DNA of 5,585 nt from the NCBI GenBank assembly GCA_023701085.1, contig JAMPXR010000192.1, forward strand, positions 1-5,585, written 5' to 3'. Below are positions 1 through 5,585 of this stretch, piece after piece. The DNA comes from Ramlibacter sp. (GTDB lineage Bacteria; Pseudomonadota; Gammaproteobacteria; Burkholderiales; Burkholderiaceae_C). Under the pieces are notes generated by a model. The model saw only the letters and a list, made by a program, of their open reading frames with translations, made no database searches and was not told where the DNA came from. How positions within the stretch are numbered: position 1 is the stretch's first letter; each line of letters starts with the position of its first letter. The translations under genes and the position numbers were made by a program.

Positions 1-88
1 ACTCCAGGTCGCTCGTCATGGTCGGGCGCAGCCGCACGCGCGAGGTCGTCCGGTCGGGCTTGCTGGCGGCTGCGTTGGCGGCGGTCAT
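1..88 (-). CDS. Unidentified protein, N-terminal 29 codons only (3' end beyond the window)
   Basis: Reading leftward, an ATG lies one base after the parE stop (TAG, one base, ATG) and its frame stays open for 29 codons to the window edge. The peptide begins MTAANAAASKPDRTTS, a low-complexity, probably disordered stretch, followed by VRLRPTMTSDLE. The second part resembles the first strand and turn of GNAT acetyltransferases (a pattern like LRP..xxDL), but 12 residues cannot prove a family. parC follows parE in many betaproteobacteria, so an N-terminally extended ParC is the main alternative. The typical ParC start (an AYLDYAMSVV-like segment) is not reached here. The one-base spacing suggests co-transcription and translational coupling with parE. 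I am fairly confident that it is coding and have no firm function. Confidence 0.55.
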   Translation of the reverse strand, partial: MTAANAAASKPDRTTSRVRLRPTMTSDLE

Positions 89-89
89 G

Positions 90-2057
<1,968 letters not shown>

Positions 2058-2066
2058 GGAAGCCGC

Positions 2067-2098
2067 ATTGTAGTCGGCCCACCCCGGACAACTGTATA
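2067..2098 (-). promoter_or_regulatory. parE: Candidate parE promoter elements (two -10-like hexamers)
   Basis: On the minus strand, TACAAT (2072 to 2067) is a good sigma70 -10 match lying only 9 bases before the chosen parE ATG. Transcription from it would start about 3 bases before the ATG, giving an almost leaderless message. A second -10-like hexamer, TATACA (2098 to 2093), would leave a leader of about 28 bases. Neither has a convincing -35 at 16-18 bases; TTGTCC (2091 to 2086) is only 13 bases from the first. The area is AT-rich compared with its surroundings. This is inferred from motifs only. Confidence 0.35.
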
Positions 2099-2204
2099 AA
2101 CGTCCATATATTGCAAGAGCATCCATGCCGACTGCGCATCAATGCACGCCGCAACTCTCATCGCATTTATTGCCCCCTGACAAGCGCCCGCCCCGCCCCT
2201 TCGG

Positions 2205-2210
2205 TACAGT
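2205..2210 (+). promoter_or_regulatory. Candidate -10 element for the MFS transporter gene
   Basis: TACAGT sits 6 bases before the transporter ATG at 2217. A start about 7 bases downstream would fall on or next to that ATG, so the transcript could be leaderless. This fits the absence of a normal Shine-Dalgarno; only CGGCGG lies directly against the start codon. No -35 at proper spacing is evident: CTGACA at 2177-2182 is about 22 bases away. This is a weak call. The true start could instead be the ATG at 2247. Confidence 0.25.
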
Positions 2211-2216
2211 CGGCGG

Positions 2217-3443
2217 ATGCCCCAGCCGTCCCACCGTTCGCTTTCGATGTTCCAGGTCCTGGCCTGCGGCGCCTTGATCGTCACCCTGTCCACCGGCATC
2301 CGCCACGGCTTCGGCCTCTGGCTGCAGCCCATCACGCAGGCCCAGGGCTGGAGCCGCGAGAGCTTCGCCTTCGCCATCGCCATCCAGAACCTGGCCTGGG
2401 GCTTTTTCGGCATCTTCGCCGGGATGGCGGCGGACCGCTTCGGGGCCTTTCGCGTGCTCATCATCGGCGCCTTGCTCTACGCGGCCGGGCTGGCGGGGAT
2501 GGCGTGGTCCACCAATATCGTGGTGTTCACGATCACGGCCGGTGTGCTGCTGGGCGCGGCACAGGCCGGCACCACCTACGCGGTCATCTATGGCGTCATT
2601 GGACGCCAGATCGATCCGGCCAAGCGGTCCTGGGCCATGGGCGTGGCGGCGGCGGCCGGCTCCTTCGGGCAGTTCCTGATGGTCCCGGTGGAAGGCTTCC
2701 TCATCGCGGGTTGGGGCTGGCAACAGGCCCTGCTGGCGCTGAGCCTGCTCGTGCTGCTGGCCGCCCCGCTGGCGTTCGGCCTGCGCGAGCCGGGCTTCGC
2801 CCGCGGCGCGGCGCCGGCGCGCGAACAGACCATCGTGCATGCGCTCAAGGAGGCCTTCGGTTACCGCAGTTTTCAGTTGCTGATGGCCGGCTACTTCGTG
2901 TGCGGCTTCCAGGTCGTCTTCATCGGCGTGCACATGCCCAGCTACCTGAAGGACAAGGGTTTTTCGCCCGAGGTGGCCAGCTACGCCCTGGCGCTGGTCG
3001 GGCTGTTCAACGTGTTCGGCACCTATATCGCCGGCAGCCTGGGCCAGAGACTGGCACGGCGCAAGATCCTGGCCTTCATCTACCTGAGCCGCTCCGTCGC
3101 GATCGCGCTGTTCCTCTGGGCACCCCTGTCGCCGCTGTCGGTCTACCTCTTCTCGGCCGTGATCGGGCTGCTGTGGCTGTCCACCGTGCCGCCGACCAAC
3201 GCGACGGTGGCGCAGATTTTCGGCGTCGCGCATCTGTCCATGCTCGGGGGTTTCGTGTTCTTCAGCCACCAGATCGGCTCGTTCATGGGCGTTTGGCTGG
3301 GCGGCCTGCTGTACGACCGCACCGGCAGCTATGACATCGTGTGGTACCTGGCCATCGCGCTCGGCGTCTTCGCCGCAGCGGTGAACCTTGGCGTGCAGGA
3401 GTCGCCGATTCGCCGGCGGGGCCTGCAGGCGGCCTATTCATGA
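2217..3443 (+). CDS. Major facilitator superfamily transporter, 12 predicted helices
   Basis: This is an inner-membrane secondary transporter of 408 residues, a normal MFS length. The chain is strongly hydrophobic, in segments consistent with two six-helix halves. The MFS loop 2-3 signature is seen as GMAADRFGAFRV (69-80), with a weaker counterpart GSLGQRLARRK (273-283) in the second half. A hydrophilic central loop lies around residues 190-215. The segment RHGFGLWLQPIT (29-40) and the overall pattern resemble monocarboxylate/OFA-type transporters, but the substrate cannot be read from sequence. The start at 2217 gives a short polar tail before helix 1. An alternative ATG at 2247 (MFQVLACG) begins directly at helix 1; neither has a good ribosome binding site. 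The gene diverges from parE, and its TGA overlaps the ATG of the next small gene, suggesting coupling. Confidence 0.9.
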   Translation: MPQPSHRSLSMFQVLACGALIVTLSTGIRHGFGLWLQPITQAQGWSRESFAFAIAIQNLAWGFFGIFAGMAADRFGAFRVLIIGALLYAAGLAGMAWSTNIVVFTITAGVLLGAAQAGTTYAVIYGVIGRQIDPAKRSWAMGVAAAAGSFGQFLMVPVEGFLIAGWGWQQALLALSLLVLLAAPLAFGLREPGFARGAAPAREQTIVHALKEAFGYRSFQLLMAGYFVCGFQVVFIGVHMPSYLKDKGFSPEVASYALALVGLFNVFGTYIAGSLGQRLARRKILAFIYLSRSVAIALFLWAPLSPLSVYLFSAVIGLLWLSTVPPTNATVAQIFGVAHLSMLGGFVFFSHQIGSFMGVWLGGLLYDRTGSYDIVWYLAIALGVFAAAVNLGVQESPIRRRGLQAAYS

Positions 3444-3571
3444 CGACCCGCGCCCGAAAATGGCTGGCCTACGCCGCCGCGCTGCTGGTGCTGCTGGCCG
3501 TGTTTGCCCTCTACACACGGCCGCTCATCATGGTCACACTGGCCGAACAGGTCTGGGCCTGCTTCAATTGA
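3440..3571 (+). CDS. Small single-helix membrane protein, 43 residues, coupled to the MFS gene
   Basis: The start codon overlaps the transporter's stop in an ATGA arrangement, typical of translational coupling. AGGCGG (3427-3432) with a 7-base spacer can act as its Shine-Dalgarno. The peptide has a positive N-terminus (MTTRARK), one hydrophobic helix at about residues 8-25, then YTRPLIMVTLAEQVWACFN. The positive-inside rule predicts the N-terminus in the cytoplasm and the C-terminal tail outside. That tail, with VTLAEQVWACF, looks like a conserved motif rather than random sequence; I recall similar endings in short hypothetical proteins of Burkholderiales but cannot verify it here. It could assist or regulate the transporter, or simply share its message. 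Function unknown. Confidence 0.7.
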   Translation: MTTRARKWLAYAAALLVLLAVFALYTRPLIMVTLAEQVWACFN

Positions 3572-3575
3572 GCGC

Positions 3576-3593
3576 GGGGCGGATGCCCCTTTT
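3576..3593 (+). terminator. Possible weak rho-independent terminator after the small membrane protein gene
   Basis: GGGGC (3576-3580), loop GGAT, GCCCC (3585-3589), then TTTT (3590-3593), begins 4 bases after the TGA of the 43-residue gene. The all-GC 5-bp stem with a stable tetraloop followed by T residues has the form of an intrinsic terminator, but the stem and T-tract are short, so attenuation or partial read-through into the SDR gene is more likely than a full stop. It would mark the boundary between the transporter pair and the SDR/methyltransferase pair. Confidence 0.4.
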
Positions 3594-3665
3594 CGCCGCC
3601 GGGCAAGGCCGTCTCTGAACGGCGCCAGCTGGCCGGGGCGGCCCGCCGCTTTTCCTGGGGGACGT

Positions 3666-4478
3666 ATGAGAGTGTTCGTGATCACCGGCGCCTCCGACGG
3701 CATCGGGGCCGAAATGGCGCGCCAGCTCGCGGCGGCCCACGGCGCGCAGGCCGGCCTGGTCCTGGCCGCGCGCAGCGCCGACAAGCTATGGGCCGTCGCC
3801 GGCCAGTGCGAGAAGCTGGGGTCGCCCTGCCACGTCGCCGCCATCGACGTATCCGACGAGGCGCAGTGCCGCGCACTGATCGCCCAGGCGCTGGCGGCGT
3901 TCGGCCGGATCGACGTGCTGGTCAACAATGCCGGCATGTCGGCCCATGCCCTGCTTGCCGACGTCCAACCGCAGGACCTGCACTGGTACCAGACCCTGAT
4001 GGCGATCAACCTCTGGGGCAGCGTCTGGTGTACGCACGCGGCGCTGCCGCACCTCAAGGCCAGCCGCGGCCAGCTCGTCGCCGTGTCTTCGCTCGCGGGC
4101 CTGGTGGGCGTGCCGGGCCGCACCGCGTACAGCGCGAGCAAGTTCGCCATGACGGGCTTCTTCGAAGCCCTGCGCGCGGAACTGCGCAGCAGCGGCGTGA
4201 GCGTGACCATCGCCTATCCCGGCGTGGTGGCCACCGCAATCCGCCATCGGGGCTTCAATGCCCGGGGCCAGGCCGCGGGCGCGAGCGGCCTGAAGGAAGA
4301 CAAGGCGATGAGCGTGCAGGAATGCGCGCGGCTGATCATCGAGGCCATGAACGGCCGCAGGCGGGAGGTCGTGATGGGCGCCAAGGCCAGGCTGGGCCGC
4401 TTCGCCAAGCTGATCGTCCCGGGCATGGTCGAGAAGGCGGCGTTGGCCGCCTTGAAGGAAGAGGTCAGGCCGCGCTGA
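3666..4478 (+). CDS. SDR family NAD(P)-dependent oxidoreductase
   Basis: A classical short-chain dehydrogenase/reductase, interconverting a hydroxyl and a keto group with NAD(P). It has 270 residues, a normal family length. Visible motifs: cofactor loop TGASDGIG (7-14), DV (61-62) after beta-3, NNAG (87-90), N115 in AINLWGS, S142 in VSSLAG, and YSASK with Y155 and K159, which completes the Asn-Ser-Tyr-Lys tetrad. PGVVAT (185-190) follows. The AAR segment at 35-37 after beta-2 suggests, but does not prove, NADP(H) preference. The YSASKFAMTGFFEALRAEL region is reminiscent of the 11beta-HSD/DHRS7-like branch. Substrate unknown. I chose the ATG at 3666 because it directly precedes the Rossmann strand and has GGGGGA (3657-3662) as ribosome binding site. 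The frame stays open upstream to an ATG at 3504, but that overlaps the previous gene and adds an unconserved, arginine-rich stretch. Confidence 0.92.
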   Translation: MRVFVITGASDGIGAEMARQLAAAHGAQAGLVLAARSADKLWAVAGQCEKLGSPCHVAAIDVSDEAQCRALIAQALAAFGRIDVLVNNAGMSAHALLADVQPQDLHWYQTLMAINLWGSVWCTHAALPHLKASRGQLVAVSSLAGLVGVPGRTAYSASKFAMTGFFEALRAELRSSGVSVTIAYPGVVATAIRHRGFNARGQAAGASGLKEDKAMSVQECARLIIEAMNGRRREVVMGAKARLGRFAKLIVPGMVEKAALAALKEEVRPR

Positions 4479-4508
4479 GAGGCTTGCACTGCCCAAGGAA
4501 GAAGAACG

Positions 4509-5078
4509 ATGCACGGAACCGAAAGCCCCTCGCCCTGGATCCAGCGCTGGACGCACCTGATTCCCGCGGGCGGCGCCGTGCTCGACGTCGCCTGCGGGTA
4601 CGGCCGCCACATGCGATGGCTGTCGCAGCGCGGGCATCGGGTGACGGGCGTGGACCGCTCGCCGGAAGCGGTCGCGGCAGTGGCGCACCTGGGCGAAGCC
4701 CTGCTCGCGGACATCGAGAACGGACCCTGGCCGTTCGCGGACCGGACCTTCGCCGGCGTTGTCGTCACCAATTACCTGTGGCGTCCCCTGTGGCCCTCCA
4801 TCCTGGACTGCGTGGCGCCGGGCGGCGTGCTGGTCTACGAGACCTTTGCCGCCGGACACGAATCGGTGGGCCGGCCGACGCGCCCGGACTTCCTGCTGCA
4901 GCCGGGCGAGTTGCTGCAGGCCTGCCATGGCCTGCGCGTGGTGGCCTTCGAGGATGGATTCCTGGACGAGCCCGCCCGCTTCGTCCAGCGCATCGCAGCC
5001 GTGCGCCCGAAGCCGGGCCAGGAACAGCCGCGCTATGCGCTGGACCCTGGGCCGCCCGCGCGGCGGCAATCGCCTTGA
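4509..5078 (+). CDS. Class I SAM-dependent methyltransferase
   Basis: A small soluble protein of 189 residues with the Rossmann-type methyltransferase fold. Motif I is VLDVACGYGRH (24-34). The acidic residue closing strand 2 is D49 in VTGVDRSPEA, which should bind the SAM ribose, and AD (67-68) matches the adenine-contacting motif. The strand VVVTNYLWRP (84-93) and VAPGGVLVYETF (102-113) match the later core motifs. RPTRPDFLLQPGELL (122-136) resembles a segment I associate with TehB-like and related bacterial methyltransferases. The substrate cannot be deduced. A purine-rich ribosome binding site (AAGGAAGAAGAA, 4495-4506) precedes the ATG. The gene begins 30 bases after the SDR gene with no terminator between, so the two are probably co-transcribed. 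Confidence 0.9.
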   Translation: MHGTESPSPWIQRWTHLIPAGGAVLDVACGYGRHMRWLSQRGHRVTGVDRSPEAVAAVAHLGEALLADIENGPWPFADRTFAGVVVTNYLWRPLWPSILDCVAPGGVLVYETFAAGHESVGRPTRPDFLLQPGELLQACHGLRVVAFEDGFLDEPARFVQRIAAVRPKPGQEQPRYALDPGPPARRQSP

Positions 5079-5105
5079 AGAAGCCTCGCCTGGGCTAGTT
5101 AGAAT
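5075..5105 (+). promoter_or_regulatory. dapA: Candidate dapA promoter
   Basis: TTGAAG (5075-5080, overlapping the methyltransferase TGA) and TAGAAT (5100-5105) form a sigma70-like pair with a rather long 19-base spacer. Transcription would begin near 5112, giving a leader of about 20 bases. GGGAAAA (5119-5125) could be a weak ribosome binding site before the ATG at 5132. The AT-rich run around 5098-5115 stands out from the GC-rich surroundings. Inferred from motifs only. Confidence 0.4.
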
Positions 5106-5131
5106 TACTTTTTCTACCGGGAAAACCGTAC

Positions 5132-5347
5132 ATGGCACCCATCACAGGCAGCATCGTGGCGCTGGCAACGCCGATGCACGACGACGGCAGCGTGGACTAT
5201 CCCTCCTTGCGCAAGCTGATCGACTGGCACATCGCCGAAGGCACCGACTGCATCGGCGTGGTCGGCACGACCGGCGAGTCGCCCACGGTCAACGTGCAGG
5301 AGCACCAGGAAATCATCCGCGTCGCGGTGGAGCAGGCTGCCGGGCGC
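5132..5347 (+). pseudogene. dapA: dapA, 5' fragment: 4-hydroxy-tetrahydrodipicolinate synthase, broken after about 72 codons
   Basis: DapA condenses pyruvate with aspartate semialdehyde, the first committed step of diaminopimelate and lysine synthesis. The first 72 residues match the family closely: [10 protein letters not shown] (6-15) near the N-terminus, [22 protein letters not shown] (29-50) with the pyruvate-binding GTTGES, and [16 protein letters not shown] (57-72). Intact DapA has about 290 residues and continues after AxGR with a hydrophobic strand and an AGTG motif. Here it is followed by [14 protein letters not shown], arginine-rich sequence that is the complement of another gene. 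The catalytic tyrosine and the Schiff-base lysine (Y133 and K161 in E. coli) are absent. The frame has no stop before the window edge. No enzyme activity is expected from this copy. Whether another dapA exists cannot be told from this window. Confidence 0.85.
5340..5347. other. Rearrangement junction between dapA and a NudJ-like gene, with 8-bp shared sequence
   Basis: CCGGGCGC is the overlap between the last bases that fit DapA on the plus strand (codons for A-G-R ending at 5347) and the last bases that fit the Nudix protein on the minus strand (SRAR, ending at 5340). Both gene interiors meet here with no insertion sequence, target duplication or spacer between them. The boundaries are judged from remembered family patterns and could be off by a few codons. 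Confidence 0.65.
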
Positions 5348-5585
5348 GACTGGCTTCGATTTCGGCCGGCGTCATCTAGATCGCGCGGACGATGCCGTCG
5401 TCCAGCGCGCGCCCGGCGATCTGCTCTCCGGCGTCGCCGGCAAAGGCGAATCTCAGATAGGTCACTTCGCCGTCCGGTCGCCGCCACTGGTACACGCCGA
5501 CCAGTTCGCGCGGCTCGAAGGGGTGGGCCGTCTCTTCCATGGCCTCGCGGGCCCAGGCCTCGACCAGCGATTCGCCCTCTTCGAG
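5340..5585 (-). pseudogene. NudJ-like Nudix hydrolase, C-terminal fragment with in-frame TAG
   Basis: On the minus strand from the window edge the frame reads [20 protein letters not shown], which carries the Nudix box core (E at residue 5, then seven residues, then REAMEE), with HPFEP following. VGVYQW and [10 protein letters not shown] fit the NudJ pattern of E. coli (a phosphatase acting on thiamine pyrophosphate and nucleotides). After DDGIVRAI comes TAG (5376-5378), and the same frame continues [12 protein letters not shown] before family resemblance ends at the junction. E. coli NudJ has RWVSAEEI at this place, so the TAG replaces an expected TGG tryptophan codon. The expected RSPLV continuation and C-terminus are missing. 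The N-terminal part, including the box's first glycine, lies outside the window. If translated, the protein would end 69 residues after the window edge. Confidence 0.8.

Noticed and set aside
2086..2105. GGAC...GTCC inverted repeat between parE and the transporter gene as an operator
   Set aside because: The arms are only 4 bases with a 12-base spacer, expected by chance in a region of this size.
2058..2126. A 23-codon N-terminal extension of parE from an upstream ATG
   Set aside because: ParE proteins usually begin a few residues before the AEYSEVSIRVLKGLE-like segment. The extra codons overlap the AT-rich promoter-like sequence.
2139..3269. A 376-codon minus-strand frame opposite the MFS transporter
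   Set aside because: The composition is repetitive and hydrophilic (H, G, Q, D, E), typical of a GC-rich antisense frame, and the plus strand encodes a coherent membrane transporter.
3504..3665. A 54-codon N-terminal extension of the SDR from the ATG at 3504
   Set aside because: It overlaps the preceding small gene and the hairpin, is arginine- and glycine-rich with no signal or fold, and the ATG at 3666 has a strong ribosome binding site directly before the Rossmann strand.
3786..5138. A 450-codon minus-strand frame crossing the SDR and methyltransferase genes
   Set aside because: It is antisense to two genes with complete catalytic motifs, shows no domain of its own and spans their boundary.
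4759..5379. A plus-strand frame running through the methyltransferase, the dapA start and the junction
   Set aside because: It is a shadow frame. It crosses the dapA promoter and start region and its composition is arginine/alanine-rich without motifs.
5348..5585. Continuation of dapA as a fusion protein through the open plus frame
   Set aside because: The frame stays open, but the translated sequence is arginine/proline-rich and is exactly the complement of a recognisable Nudix gene, so it is not a designed fusion.

Overview
The window is GC-rich (roughly two thirds G+C by eye), densely packed chromosomal DNA. Gene content, codon use and protein sequence suggest a betaproteobacterium of the order Burkholderiales, most likely an Alcaligenaceae member such as Bordetella or Achromobacter. 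That assignment rests on family resemblance, not on a search.

Layout. At the left edge, on the minus strand, lies a complete parE (topoisomerase IV subunit B). One base after its stop comes the first 29 codons of an unidentified coding sequence that runs off the window. A 159-bp divergent intergenic region separates parE from a plus-strand series: a 12-helix MFS transporter; a 43-residue single-helix membrane protein whose ATG overlaps the transporter's stop (ATGA); a short hairpin that may be a weak terminator; a classical SDR oxidoreductase; and a small class I SAM-dependent methyltransferase. A promoter-like stretch overlapping the methyltransferase stop codon then leads into dapA (dihydrodipicolinate synthase).

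The right end is abnormal. dapA matches its family for about 72 codons, through the GTTGES motif, and then stops matching near base 5347. From there to the window edge the opposite strand reads as the C-terminal half of a NudJ-like Nudix hydrolase. Its last family-like residue falls on the same few bases, and its frame carries an in-frame TAG where NudJ proteins have a conserved tryptophan. Both genes are therefore truncated at one shared junction, with about 8 bp that fits both. This looks like a rearrangement scar (deletion or inversion joining two gene interiors) or an assembly or cloning chimera. It is the most noteworthy feature here.

The rest is mainly housekeeping. ParE decatenates chromosomes, and DapA would open the lysine/diaminopimelate pathway if intact. 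The transporter, small membrane protein, SDR and methyltransferase are general-function genes that may be partly co-transcribed. I did not find an undescribed defence, CRISPR or mobile system.
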